Assembly (NCBI GenBank): GCA_020746875.1
Contig: JAGTJL010000025.1
Span: forward strand, 496,001 to 560,000
Direction: 5' to 3'
Source of the DNA: Rhexocercosporidium sp. MPI-PUGE-AT-0058
Taxonomy: Eukaryota > Ascomycota > Leotiomycetes > Helotiales
DNA: 64,000 nt
Shown here: one piece after another, positions 45,804 through 58,145 of the stretch
How positions within the stretch are numbered: position 1 is the stretch's first letter
How the letters are laid out: each line of letters starts with the position of its first letter
Program-made: the position numbers and the translations under genes
Notes under the pieces: model-generated
What the model saw: the letters and a program-made list of their open reading frames with translations, nothing else
Database searches by the model: none
Told to the model about the DNA's origin: nothing

Positions 45804-48800
45804 ATGTTTTCTCGAAATATTTTCCTCCTGGTGCTCGCCTTCACTTCCGGCATTCAAGCACAAGCAAGCATTCGATGTAAAATCTTTCCAAATTTTGAAT
45901 GAGAGTACAGGTACTAAGTATAGAAATAGTAACGACTTCGTACTCCAATTCCTCGACAATCTCACGTACTTCCTCTTCCAGCTCGTCGTCGACATCTTCA
46001 TCACTGGCTAGCACTCTGACATCGTCATCGTCATCCTCGACATCCAGAAGTTCTTCATCTTCTACTACAACTACATCATCTTCCTCCAGAGAACTTGTCG
46101 GCATCCAGTTACAACCGAACTCAAATACCACAGCAACAACAACATCGTCTCCAACCGTAGGATCGTCACAAAATAGCACGATAATCACCAACTCAACAGC
46201 CTCCAAGCTCGCCAGCGTAACAGGAAAATGCTGTTTCGTCGTCCAAGATACAGTCAGCGAGCAGTGGTGGGACCAAACAAGTCTCAGCTCGACCGTCCAA
46301 GAAGTCAACTTGACATCCTACATCACCTACTATACGAACCTACCAAACATCACCACGTCGAGAACGGAGACTTTGGTGCTTCCAACTAACGCCTCTTTTA
46401 CTTTCACGTATCAGGTTGGGATTAATCCTCTTACTGGATATACGAATACGGCTCCAGGGCCGACGGAGGTGGAGCAGAAGCTGGAGGGGACTGCGATTAT
46501 GACGGCGGGTGTGGTAGTGTAAGTCTACTGCTAGCTAGGCACTTGAAGGCATCACTGATATGTATGTCAAACAGGAAATCACCAGCAGCGTTCTATGTAT
46601 ACAATACAGTGAAAGTGATCACTGTGGATCCAATAACAGATAAGCAAGGAAATGTTCAATGTGCCGCAACATCGACAGGCGCCCACGGCGACGTCTTCAG
46701 TGGGGTAAACTCCAATGCCGAAGCATATTTTGGGGGCCTGCATATCAAAAGCCACACCATTGTCCCATTCAGCACTTCCTGGTACACAAGTACAGAAACA
46801 ATCACATACTCTCTACCGACAGAACGGACTGTTACCACGACATCCATAGGATCGGTCGAGGAATACGAGACCATATATTTGAACAGTATGCACGAGCCAG
46901 TCAACACTGAGGATCTACCAACGGGAACAATGATCGCTCTCCAAACACCTTTCATCTACCAGCCCAAGCGAGGAGAGGAGGGAGCCAAAGGTCCAGGAAG
47001 TCCCTGCAAACAAGGCCCGAACACAGAAGCGTACGGCTATGTCCCCCAACGAGTCCTTGATTACCTCGTTGAGAACCAGAATCCAGAACTAGCATCATGC
47101 CTACCAGGTGGTCCATCCATAATTCAGTCCTCGGCATGCAACTTGGCCTTCTACTCGACATCAGCACAGCAAGTAGCATCTGATCTAACTAGCTCAGCAA
47201 CTATCTATGTAGGAAATCCGGTCATCCAAACTCCTGTGCCGGAACCAATCCCACAACCGAGTCCAAACCCGAAGATTGACCCTGTGCCGATCCCGTTGCC
47301 TGTGACGAACCCACCTGTTACGCAGCCGATTCCATCTCAGCCCACAGGTCCAACGCAGAATATTCCGGATCCAAGTAACCAGAGACCGGCCGATCCAGTT
47401 GTGAATCCTCCACAGCCAAACGGAGACGATCCCATCGGTCCTTTCACCATCCCTCAACCGGCTCCTTCTCCAGCACCAGTCCAACCACCAGCCAACGGTG
47501 GAAACTCAATCGGGGCCATAATAAACTCGATGTTCGGTAACCCTCCCCCACCAGTCATTCCGGGGTCTCCAAATCCTCCCCAACCAAATACAGATCCTCG
47601 ACCAATAGTTCCCATAGTGATCCCAGCTGCAACCACGATTCCCATCGCCCAAGCACCGCCAGGAGCAGTAGGCAACTCCGCAAATATCGGAGGCACGCCT
47701 GTGATAATCATTCCCGGCCCAACGACAATCGCTCAACCGCAGCCAGGCCAAGCACAGCCTATTGCTCAACCAATTATCATCCCAGCTGCTACCACGATAC
47801 CAGCAGTGAATGCACCAGCAGGAGCACTTGGAAGCGTAGTGAATATAGGAGGGACACCGTTCCTGGTGATACCTGGTCCAACTACCATCCAGCAACAGCC
47901 AGGCGGTATATTCCCAACAAGTGTCATTGACGGAACGCCATTCCTAGCTATCCCGGGTCCGACTTCGATACCGCTCGCGAATGCACCGCCTGGATTGACT
48001 GGAACGACGCAGACGATTGATGGGGTTCCATTTCTCGTCATTCCTGGGCCGACAAATATCCCGGCTCCAGCTCCAGGTGCAGGGCAGCAACAACCTCCTG
48101 CCGGTACATTTCCAACGACTGTTATCGATGGTGTCCCATTCCTCGTCATCCCGGGTCCTACATCGATCCCTGTAGCCAATGCACCACCAGGGCTAACGGG
48201 AGCAACGACTACAATCAATGGTACACCTTTCCTCGTGGTCCCAAATCCCACGAACGTCCCAGCTCCAGCATCACCAGCTGGTTCATTCGGCACAACAACC
48301 ATAAACGGCACACCCTTCCTCGTCATCCCAGGTCCCACATCAATACCAGTCTCCAACGCCCCGGCAGGAATAAGCGGGCAGACAACAACCATAAACGGAA
48401 CGCCCTTCCTTGTCATCCCAGGCCCTACAAACGTCCCAGCCCCAGCTCCAAACCCAGGAACAGGAGTATTTTCAACCACAACGATTAACAACACACCCTT
48501 CCTCGTCATTCCAGGCCCAACGTCCATCCCCCTCTCCCTGGCACCACCCGGTCTTCAAGGCTCCACCACGACATTGAACGGAACTCCGTTCCTGGTAATC
48601 GCGTCCTCGACGAGCGTGCAAGCTGTGAATCCAGGGCAAACGGTTATTTCTGGGACGTCGAATCTGGTGATATTGGGGCCGACAACTATGCCAGTGAATC
48701 CGAGTTTCTCGGTGTCGGGACAGACGACAGTTATTTCGGGGACGACAATGGTGGTTGTAAGTGGTGCTACGACGGTGGCTATCAGGACGTCGGGCAGTTC

Positions 48801-48975
48801 GGGGAGTAGTAGTAGTAGCAGTGGTTTGACGAGTTTGTCGAGGACAAGTACGAGTTCCCGGGCGAGTGTGAGTGTGAGTCGCACGAGTACGAGTAAAGCT
48901 GGAGTGGCGCCGACGGGGGTTTGGATGGGTGGGTTGGGCGTGCTAGCTGGTGGGGTTATGATGGCTGTCTTGTGA
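45804..48975 (+). CDS. Repetitive Ser/Pro-rich secreted cell-wall protein, probably GPI-anchored
   Basis: The model has three exons (45804-45876, 45930-46518, 46575-48975) and encodes 1020 residues. Intron 1 (53 nt, TACTAAG branch) follows the signal peptide (FLLVLAFTSGIQA), and its only frame-preserving acceptor is the AAATAG at 45924-45929. A Ser/Thr-rich stretch leads to a folded segment of about 250 residues (FYVYNTVKVITV, CCFVVQD). A Pro-rich linker follows, then roughly a dozen degenerate repeats of the form INGTPFLVIPGPTSIP plus variable Pro/Ala/Gly spacers (47620-48790). A Ser-rich stalk and the C-terminal hydrophobic tail VWMGGLGVLAGGVMMAVL match a GPI-attachment signal. The architecture is that of fungal adhesins or structural wall proteins. 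It diverges from the pepsin-fold surface protein. No enzymatic domain is visible. Confidence 0.82.
47620..48790 (+). repeat. Degenerate coding repeat array (GTPFLVIPGPT unit)
   Basis: About a dozen copies of a unit containing xxINGTPFLVIPGPTSIP alternate with spacers of two lengths (ANAPPGL type, and longer Pro/Gln/Gly type). DNA copies diverge at third positions, so the array looks old and is maintained at protein level. The regular period of short beta-prone stretches could form a solenoid. Confidence 0.75.
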
Positions 48976-49718
48976 GGAGCTTGATATTCGGAGAGAAGGG
49001 TGGGAACGTATGAAGTTGGAGAGGAACGATACCCGCCGCACTGACGGCTTTTGGATTGGTTGAGTATGAATAACTAGGAAGAAAAGAGCGTTAAAATATT
49101 GCATTTTTGATTTAGCGGGAGTTTGCATACAGCATGAGATGAGATGGAATGAAATGTTGGGTCTGCGACCCGAGACGAAACCTGGGTATGCTTCCATGCT
49201 GTGGATTCGTACTTTTAGCTTTATGAGGTATGAGAAATGAAATTGTACACTATAAATAAAATTTTGTTCATGGGAGAGAAGCGCTTGTAAGGATCGTGAT
49301 CTCAAAACTTGAATGTCGAGCTTGCTTAGGAAGCAATATGTGATTCGAGCATGCTCCACTGCAAATGGCTGGGAGACTTACATTTCTGAAAGAAAGCAGG
49401 AACACTTGTTCATGCAATGATCGAGTCTGCGAATATCGGCAACATCTGATCCAGAGAAAGCAAGGCATTTCTTCCCCCGCCTCATCTTCTCTAATTTGGT
49501 CTCGGGACGTTCCATAACTCGAGAAATGCGTGTCAGGCGAGCAGTGGTAGGGTGGATTAGAATCTACCTGCATCGCATTTTAGGCTCCAGTACTACTCCT
49601 GGTTAAACAAAATCCCATTTTAATTCGCTCTTCCAGGTGTCGAGTCTCTTTGTAAAATGCAAGGGTATATTCCATCCAGACCTGAACGCCTTTCCATGCA
49701 CCCAAAGTCCGACAAATT
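48976..49718. other. Convergent intergenic region
   Basis: This 743-bp stretch contains the 3' ends of the wall-protein gene and of MED6. Open frames here are short and unstructured. Nothing of note. Confidence 0.4.
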
Positions 49719-50764
49719 TCATGTCGTTGGACTCATTCCTCCAGAACCAAGTCCTAAGCCTTTGCTCTTTCTGCGCTTTGGCTTTGGCATTCCTGGTGTC
49801 TTCGGGCTCTTCTCCACCTTGCTGTTCTTCCTCTCTGGTGGTATTTCTGTCTTCAACGGGGGTGGCGCGGGTGTAGCTAGCTTACTTGGTACAGAGGTCG
49901 ACCCCTTAGTGATCGCCGGCACCATAAGCTTGTCCTTATCTTTTCTTCCTGTAGAAGACAGATGGAACTCCCCAGGTGCACCGGTAATTGGAATCTCGTC
50001 CATGTAGTCATCGCCATATTTCAGGCTTATGTTGATGGTTTCTTCCAAGAGACGGTTATCGAGGTAATCAGAACCGTTGGTGGATGCTGAAGGCAGAGGC
50101 TTTTTGGGGCCCTGTAGAGATTCGGGAAGCGGTGTGTTCTCCTTGCTGCCTTGGCCCAATTGCGACTCGCCATTCTTGAGTCGACCTCCGCTTGGTGGTT
50201 GTAAATAGACATGGCCAAGTGCTGGACTGAACTCGGGAAGCGCAGCAGCCGCAGTAATGAATTTGTTGAGTGAAGAAATAATGGACATCTGCTTGTGTGA
50301 GCCAGAGCCATGCATCTCAAATCTAACCCACTTACCGTGCGGTTTCCGAGCACGTCTGCCACAGTTGGCGCCATATATATGTTGTCACCAACAACGAAGT
50401 AAGTCGAGTGGATAGTGATCTCGTCTTCATCTCGGTCTCTCTTCCTCCGTGTCTGCTTTCGAATAACCCAAACTCCAGTTCCAGTACCCGGCGCCATTTC
50501 CGCGGGCTGTTCCGCTATGATGAACTCCAAGCCCGACATCGTCTTCAGCCGACCCTCGAAGGCGGCGCGTGTCTGAATGACGTCGAGCATATTTGGGTTG
50601 TACATAGCTTGCGAGACCAGGACGGCGTTGTTCGAAGTTGGGTCGAAGAAGGGGGAGTTTGAGAAGTAATGGAGCACTGAGTTCTCGTGGACGCCCTGCA
50701 TTTGCGCGACAAGAGGTGGTGATTTCCATTGTATTTCATCGAGAGGAATGTCTTGGGATGCCAT
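49719..50764 (-). CDS. MED6: Mediator complex subunit 6
   Basis: The model has two exons on the minus strand (50764-50336, 50288-49719) and encodes 332 residues. The 47-nt intron is GTAAGT...AGCAG and the join reads DVLGNRTMSIISSLNKF. The N-terminal conserved MED6 domain is clear: QWKSPPLVAQMQGV, VLHYFSNSPFFDPTSNNAVL, GLEFIIAEQPAEMAPGTGTGVWVIRKQTR and TYFVVGDNIYMAPTVADVL. MED6 is a head-module subunit of the RNA polymerase II Mediator complex and is essential in yeast. The C-terminal third is Pro/Lys/Ser-rich and disordered, as in other filamentous fungi. It diverges from the MMTAG2-type gene across 391 bp. Confidence 0.95.
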
Positions 50765-51155
50765 GTTGAGGGAAGGAGAACCAAATTCCTACTTCGACGT
50801 CTTCATTAGCGAGGGCTTCTTGACGCTTTTCGGAGCTTGAACAATAGGCAGTGTTTTGGGCAGTCGCCTGCTCCTTGACAATAGTAAGTAAGAGCTCGGC
50901 AACAAATGACGAGCAGTTGATTGAAATCGGGAAGACGAGGACGAGGCTCTAGAATAAGGTCGGAGCTAAAGGCGGGAAGCATCCCTGCTAGCGGGGTTGG
51001 CACGTGATGCAGCGCAGCCTTATCGATTTTCCTGGTCTCGTTGAATCCTAATCATTCGACCATACCATAGCTACCTACGTCTGCAGCTTGGGAAACTCGG
51101 GGACTCGCTCGCATATTTCTAAGTTCTTTGATCAGCCTGCGTCCCATACAATACC
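50765..51155. promoter_or_regulatory. Divergent promoter region of MED6 and the MMTAG2-type gene
   Basis: This 391-bp region separates two divergent nuclear-protein genes. No clear TATA element is seen, in keeping with housekeeping promoters. Confidence 0.4.
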
Positions 51156-52040
51156 ATGGATCTCCTCTCCTCGATTCGAAAGCAAGGCTCGCGGGGTGGA
51201 GTCAACTTCTCCTGGGATGATGTCCAAACCTCCCAGCATCGCGAAAATTACCTCGGCCACTCGCTCATGGCACCAGTTGGGCGATGGCAGAAAGGCAAGG
51301 ATCTGAGCTGGTATGCGAAAGGCGATGACACCAAGGGCAAGAACGGAGAGACGGCCGAAGAGAAGAAAGCCCGGGAAAGGCGAGAGGAAATCAAGAGAAT
51401 CAAGGAAGCCGAGGAGGATGCGCTGGCGAGAGCACTGGGCCTACCGGTCGCGGATAGAAATGTTACGGGCAGCAATGCTATCAGTGTCGGAGAAGTCAAA
51501 CGTGCTGTGAAGGAGGCAGGTGTGGGAGAGGATGACGAGGTCGAAGACATAGGCAAAGGAAAGGGATTTGGTGGTTTCGTAGGGAAAGCCGATGGTGGTG
51601 ATCGGATGGAGGGGGACATAAGATCACCAGAAGATGGAGGATTGGTCAAAAAGAGCGGAGGGAAAGAAGGCAAGGAGGGTAGAGACCGGGAAGGAAGAAA
51701 GAGAGATGAGAGAAGTCGCAGCCGCGAGAGAAGACACAGAAGGCATCGCCATCGATCAAGAAGTGGTGAAAGACGGAGGCATAGGTCGAGAAGCGCGGAT
51801 AGACACAGGACTCGTCGGGCTCACGAGGACCGGGGGGAGAGACAGCCTAGAGACCGAAGCGTAGACAGAAAGCAACGGAGACATCGAAGCAGAAGTCCGG
51901 ACAGAGGAAGAGCCAGGCCCGAACGAGAAGAACGGGGAGGGCGTGAACGACCTAGAAGGAGTCGCTCTCCAGAAAGACCTCGAAGGAGTCGATCACCCGA
52001 GACCCGGGATCTCAAGAGGCAACAGGGGCGAAGGTCGTGA
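51156..52040 (+). CDS. MMTAG2-type (PF10159) Arg/Ser-rich nuclear protein
   Basis: A single exon encodes 294 residues. The N-terminal conserved block is SSIRKQGSRGGVNFSWDDVQ followed by HRENYLGHSLMAPVGRWQKGKDLSWYAK, which is the hallmark of the multiple-myeloma tumour-associated protein 2-like (MMtag) family. A charged helical region (EEKKARERREEIKRIKEAEEDALARALG) follows. The last third is dense in RS, RHR and RSRSP dipeptides, typical of splicing-associated proteins phosphorylated by SR kinases. It is expected to be nuclear and tied to mRNA processing, but the molecular role of the family is not settled. The start is the first ATG of the conserved block in a good context (ACCATGGAT). Confidence 0.9.
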   Translation: MDLLSSIRKQGSRGGVNFSWDDVQTSQHRENYLGHSLMAPVGRWQKGKDLSWYAKGDDTKGKNGETAEEKKARERREEIKRIKEAEEDALARALGLPVADRNVTGSNAISVGEVKRAVKEAGVGEDDEVEDIGKGKGFGGFVGKADGGDRMEGDIRSPEDGGLVKKSGGKEGKEGRDREGRKRDERSRSRERRHRRHRHRSRSGERRRHRSRSADRHRTRRAHEDRGERQPRDRSVDRKQRRHRSRSPDRGRARPEREERGGRERPRRSRSPERPRRSRSPETRDLKRQQGRRS

Positions 52041-52614
52041 AAGAAGATGAGGGGCCTTTGATATGGATTTATTATTAGCGAGGCGTTTGGCGTCCTAATC
52101 AAATGAAAAAAGGGTTTGAACTACACAAATATTTACCGGACGAGACTGTGGAGGCTAGATTTGTTGGCTTTGTGTAATTCAAGACCTCGGTTGTCCAAGG
52201 CAATACTGTTTCGTGACTTTCGCGTATCATAATGTTTTGACGAGCCTCCAGTAAGGCATTACGCAATCCAGCATCTGCCTTTAGATCCATCGTAGTGATA
52301 CTATGCTTCTACCACTTTCTTCTGCCGGTCCAGAAGTATCCCCGTGATGTTCTAGACTACTTAAATCCGCGTATCGCCTACTCCATTGCGGGCCAATCGA
52401 AGCGTGTCTTACCTCGTAGCCTTCCTCAGCCTCGACCTAATACCTGACGTCGCCCCCTTCGAATCCTCCCAACTCCATCATCAAGCTGCAAATACATGCT
52501 GCGCACTGCAACCTACGACCCCGAGATGCGATAAAGATACCTGGCGTACTTGAATCGACTTGCGATTTAGGATAGTCTTGAGGAGGAGCTGGGCATCATT
52601 ACCTCGCCTCAAAG
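52041..52614. other. Intergenic region upstream of the DUF3684 gene
   Basis: This contains the 3' end of the MMTAG2-type gene and the promoter and leader of the next gene. No other gene is seen. Confidence 0.4.
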
Positions 52615-55600
52615 ATGGATTTCACGAAGTTGAGAGCGGCGGCTCTTAAGGATGGAGATGACGAGGAGGCTGTCACGGTCAATACTCGCGCCCTGATAGA
52701 CAAGGTCCTCGCTCGTTATTCTGGAGAATGGACGACATTGCGAGAATTAATACAGAATGCCGCGGATGCCCAAGCTACGACAGTCACTATCAAATTTGAA
52801 ACCCTACCTTCCCCTACGGTACCCCTCTCGAATACCACGAACAAGTCGGAAGTGCTGAAGCATGTGCTCCTACATCATACCTTACGACGGTTGCTGGTCA
52901 CAAATAATGGACAACCATTTGGGGTCAATGACTGGTCTAGACTGAAGCGGATTGCAGAGGGAAATCCAGACGAGACAAAGATTGGAGCTTTTGGTGTAGG
53001 ATTCTACAGTGTATTTGCAGACTGTGAGGAGCCCTTTGTGAGCTCTGGGAAGGAGGCCATGGCATTCTACTGGAAGGCCAATTCATTATTCACGAAGAGA
53101 CTTCTGCTGCCACCCGAAGAGAGCAACCCCAATACCAGTTTTGTCCTCGACTATCGAAACTCCACCACACCTATGCCCAACCTTCTATCTATCTGTCAGT
53201 TCCTGGCTACCAGTTTGACCTTTGTTGCTCTGCAGAAGATCGAGCTACAAGTAGATGACTGGAAGATTATAAGCCTGGAGAAGAAGTCCGCACCAAGTAT
53301 CGAGGTACCAATTGCCAGAGATGTGGAAACCAAAACTAAAGATGGATTGATGAAAGTACAAAGCATGGAGCGGGAGAGCGTTCAGATGGATGCCACTTTC
53401 ATGAATGCTGTGGGCTGGAAACCTTCCATCTCTGCATCGATATCAAAGCCAAGCTATGACAATTCGTATGGAACCAGTTCTTCCGATGTGCCCTCTTTAC
53501 GGTCTTTTTTCTCGAGACTTACGGCAAGTACGAGTCATGCTCAGCTCAAAACGAAAGCTATGAAGGAAGAAAAGGCTCTTCAAGAAACCGTTCTCGAGGA
53601 CCTGACTGCAGTCACCGTTGCGAATGTCTTCCTACGGGTCACTACAGCTGTGGTAAGGACCTCAGTAACATCAAGCTTCGCAGCAGAACTTGAACGTGCT
53701 ACAAAGAAACCACCTCCCAAAACAACCAAACTTGCCATTCTCACTTCATCATATGATGAGACAGCTGCTTCATTTAAAGAGAACATGGTGGCGAAGGGTG
53801 TAGACATCTTCTCCTCTGTGCTGCCTGGAAAGAAGCCTGGTGGACGGATTTTCATCGGTTTCCCTACTCACCAAACAACTGGAGCTGGTATGCACCTTTC
53901 AGCGCCATCTGTTATTCCCACAGTCGAACGTGAATCGATAGATCTTAATGCAAGATGGGTCAGAACCTGGAACCTGGAAATGCTTCGAGTTGCTGGTATC
54001 ATGGCTAGATTGGCCTTTACAAGCGAGATGTCCGATCTCTCTTCCAGAGTTAAGCGTGCTACGGAACTCAACGGCCACGGCACGAAGGTTACCAAAGCAG
54101 AGATCGCCCAGTTCATGCCAGAAGCCTTACATACGTTGAAGACTTTTACCTTCGGAGAGTCAACGCCAAGCTCACAAGTCTCGCAAATAATCGAGGAGGC
54201 TTTTTGGACAGCATATAAGAAGCCATCCATTGAGATATACAGCACGCGGGGTATTCTACCGACCACCAAGGTGCGATTGGCAACAGAAGATCTCAGCGGT
54301 TTTGTTGAGGGCATTCCCGTGGTCCCAACTCCACTTGCGGATGGTAATTTCGTAAACAAACTCAAAGATTTCGGTCTCATCACGGAGATTACTTTCAGCG
54401 ATGTCAAGCAAGAGTTGGAAGCCAAGGCTTTGAGCAGAGAGCAATTGGTACAATTCATCGGATGGGCTGGTAAGAAAGCAATCACTGGTGATATGGACTT
54501 GCCAACCGTTCACTCTCTGATGGATGTTGCTGTTGCAATGACTGGAGATGCTGAAGGTTCAGGCGATGTGATCGCTCTTGGGACTATCACCAGCTACTTG
54601 AACGTCAGCAAAATCCCCGCCGAGTTCCCTATCCCACCAACCACGATTCCTTTCCAGTTCACTCGGACTTCAGCTGTTAATGAGCTTCAAGCACTTGGCT
54701 GGGAACCACTTGAGATTGTTCCTTGGCTCCGATATCTCATCGAGACAAATGCAAATAGACCTGCCAGTCAAAATCTGACATCTGCAATCGCATTCGCTGC
54801 CAGTGTCTTACAGGTGCTGTCAAAGTCATGGGATGGCTTGAGTCAGGGTTCCAGGACCACAGTCGTATCACTTCTCCAACCTCTTACCATCATTCCTACC
54901 AAGGCAGGTATGAAGAAGCCTGGAGAGTCTTTCTTCGCAAGTGTCAAGCTATTTGACGATCTTCCGACCGTCACATCATGTCCTGGTGTGAAGGAGAAAT
55001 TCTTTGCTGCGATTGGTGTCAGAAAGACAGTAGATCTAGAGACGATTTTTGCGCGACTTCTTGCTCCCGCTGCTAAAGCTGCCCCAGGCGAGAAGACGGT
55101 AAACTATCGACACATGGAAGTCATCAAATATCTGGCTTCTGTCAAAGAGGACATCCCAAAAGAAGATCTCCAGAGATTGAAAAACTCCCAAATATGCCCA
55201 GCCGAAGCTGGGCCTAAAGGTCTTGAGCCCACTCAAGGTACCGCAAGACTATACCGAGTCTCGGAGCTTTTTGAGCCCAAAGACTCTCTCCGAGACCTCG
55301 GCTTGCCAGTCATTCAGTGGCCCGGGCCACCTGGTAGCTATCGACCAGGCAGCGTTGAAGGTCGATTCCTGGCTCTCCTTGGGCTGAGAACTCATCCTTC
55401 CGCTCCTGAATTGATAGACATGATGACATCGGCGGATGACAACTTGAGGGCCAAGTCGATGTATTATTTCATCTCGAATCACCACATGAACGGATATGCA
55501 GCCTTTGACCTCCACCAGTCGAGTAAGGCTTTCTTGCCATTACAAGGCAACAATCGCTTGGTTTCTCCATCTCAGTGCTTTACGAACGAGAGATGTGTGG

Positions 55601-58145
55601 TTCTAGGTTTCAGTATTTTGAGGAAGGATTTGAGTATGCATGCAAACGTAAGTCCCCTCAACCTTTGGCATTGAGCGTCTGCTAATCAATCGGCTAGAAA
55701 TTCGGCGTTGCAATGGATCCTCCGATGTCCGAATGCATTCAAAAGCTCGTTGCTAAGCCACCACGAACGAAGCAAGAAGCCACAGCGCTCTTTGGCTACT
55801 TCGCCAGTCGTCTCGGTGAGATCTCTCAACAAGGAGTCGCTGTGATTGCCGATTCTCGGATTGTCCCAGTTCCCACACAGAAGCAAGAGGCCAGTGGATA
55901 TGCCAACGGCAACGCTTCAGCAGGTCACCCAGAAGTACGACATCTCACCCCAAGACAATGCTATCTCGGAAGCTCTTCAAACTACAACGAGATTTTCGAC
56001 TTTGTGGACTTTGGCATGGAAGCAAATGCATTTTTGTTGAAGTGTGGTTCGAAGAATGAACCTACTACCATCGAATTGGCTAACCTAGCTTGCCGAGAAC
56101 CAGCTCGATTGCTTGGAATCCTACAAGGACATGATAAGTATCTTGATGTTTTGAGAAAGCTAGCGGATGAGCTTCCACAGCTCAAGCGAGACAAGGAACT
56201 CTTCAAGCAAATGAAGCGGTCAAAGTTCCTCCTTGGTACAAAGGTTATCGCTGCAACAAAGGACAAGAGAAATTCTCGACAGGTTAATTCGGTGGATGGA
56301 GATGACTTTGATGAAGAGGACTTGGAAGATGCTCCTATCAAGCAATGGCAGCTAGAGGTGGCGGGCAACATTGTTGTGGTAAGTATGCATACACGATCTC
56401 ACTAATCGGATACTAACTGGAATCAGAACGATGACTATTTCGGTTACCGTCTTTTCAAGGGCTCCTTGATTTGTGCTCCGGAGGAAGAGAAGTTGGAAGA
56501 CTTCTACATTGCTCTTGGTGCGCTTACCATTCAAAGCCTGATTCATGAAGATCTCCGACTCGGTGAACTAGCACCAAAACAAGACGATGCCGCAAAACTC
56601 CGCCTTCATCTTCTCGAGCGAGCAAAACTCTTCTTGCATGAGATCAAACGTGAGAACATCAAGCATGATGGTCGGTGGCTGGAGAAGAACCTGGCCGTAA
56701 AGGTGGCGACAAGTATCAATCTCCGACGATCCCTGCGCGGACACAGCCAGTCACACAACGAGAAGAGGTCGGCTGCTCTTGACCATGACAAGAGAAGTGG
56801 ATGGACATTGTATGTCGCCTCTGGAAGTCATGACTCCTACCAAATCAGTCAAGCAATAAGTCAGTTGCTTCTCGACCGACCCAGTCAAAGCGCCTCCCTG
56901 ACCTTCGAGCAATTCCTCAATCTCAGCTTGTATCAATTACGAGCCCGCGGATACAACGTGGAGCGTATCCTACGAGCCAAAGCTGCAGAGCAAAGAATCG
57001 CGGAAGAGGAGCGCAAGAAGCAAATGGCTGTTGAGCAGCAACAAATCCAAGAACAGGAAGAACAATGGAGACAGCAAGGTCAAATGGCACCCGCTGCAGC
57101 TGCCCGGGAAGAAAATACACCATTGCCCATGCCCGGTGGATTTGGCTCTGACTCGCCTGAGAGCTCCCCTCAGCCAAACCCCAGAAAAGGACGCGGCAGT
57201 ATCTTCTCGAACTTCACTAAGCGACTCGGTATCAACAATTCCAGCAGCAGTAGTGGTGGCGGTAGCGAAGTACAAGAACAACTTGAGAATTTCCTCGGAG
57301 GAGGCGCTGGTGGAGGAGCCAGTGGGCAGAAGAAGCCATCTGACAATCCACCCTCCTATGACGAAGCCAACAAAGGCACCGAGAAAGTCTCCTCCCCCGC
57401 AGCCGTACAGCAGAATCTCCACAACGCCATTCAATCCTCTCGCGCCTTCGACTCCTCAACGCTCTTCTCACCGCCCTCAACCCAAACCGTCAAAGAGCAA
57501 GCCACGTACTGCGACTCGACCCCGTCTCAAAACATCACTTTCCTCGCTGACGCCTCAAACGGCACCCGGATATTCGTATCCAAGTCTCTTTCCATGAACC
57601 CAACCACCTTCCTCTCGCAGAACGTAACCGCACTCAACGCCTTCTCGCTACTCCTCCAAGACGTCTGCGACGTGTACGCTCTCCCTCGACGCGCAATGCA
57701 CATCTTCTACGACGAGAGTGGCGGTACCATCGCGTTCAACTCTGGCGGAGCCATCTTCTGCAATTTCAGATTCTACTCGCAGTTGCATGTCGCGAAGATG
57801 GCGGGAGGAAGTGGTGAGGGTAAGAGCGAGGCTGCTGCGTATTGGTGGATTGTGGTTGCGCACGAGCTGGCGCATAATATCGTCAAGGAGCATAATGCTG
57901 AGCATAGTTTCTACACGTACGTATTCCTATAACTTCATTTCCCCTTCCATTTCCTTCTCCCTATTCCACATTCGCGAGTACTCTTATGTATGAGATGGTT
58001 GCTAACACAACCCCACAGTGAGATGCTAGCAGCAAACAACTTCCCAAAGATGATGGCCCGCTGCGCTGCTTATATCCAAGCCGGCTCTTCCACCGTCCCG
58101 GCATCAAATCGACCACAGATCGAGAACCAGAGTCTACTGGACTAG
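52615..58145 (+). CDS. Large DUF3684 protein: HSP90/sacsin-like ATPase end and HExxH end
   Basis: The model has four exons (52615-55647, 55698-56378, 56427-57916, 58019-58145) and encodes 1776 residues. Introns of 50, 48 and 102 nt all keep the frame. The N-terminus carries a GHKL/HSP90-type nucleotide site as in sacsin: ELIQNAADAQA (residues 44-54), LVTNNGQPF, and the lid motif GAFGVGFYSVF (124-134). A middle part of about 1300 residues has the DUF3684 character. A Gln/Glu-rich coiled coil (about 1460-1490) and a Ser/Gly/Pro-rich disordered segment follow. Near the C-terminus is VAHELAHNIVKEHN, with His1717, Glu1718, His1721 and His1727. This matches HExxH plus a third His at metzincin spacing, with Val in place of the usual Gly. 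Function is unknown; a chaperone-like ATPase coupled to a protease or a dead metal site are both possible. Its single-copy, conserved look suggests a housekeeping role. Confidence 0.9.

Noticed and set aside
47766..48527. 253-codon minus-strand frame
   Set aside because: It is antisense to the wall-protein repeats; its regularity is a mirror of the coding repeats on the plus strand.
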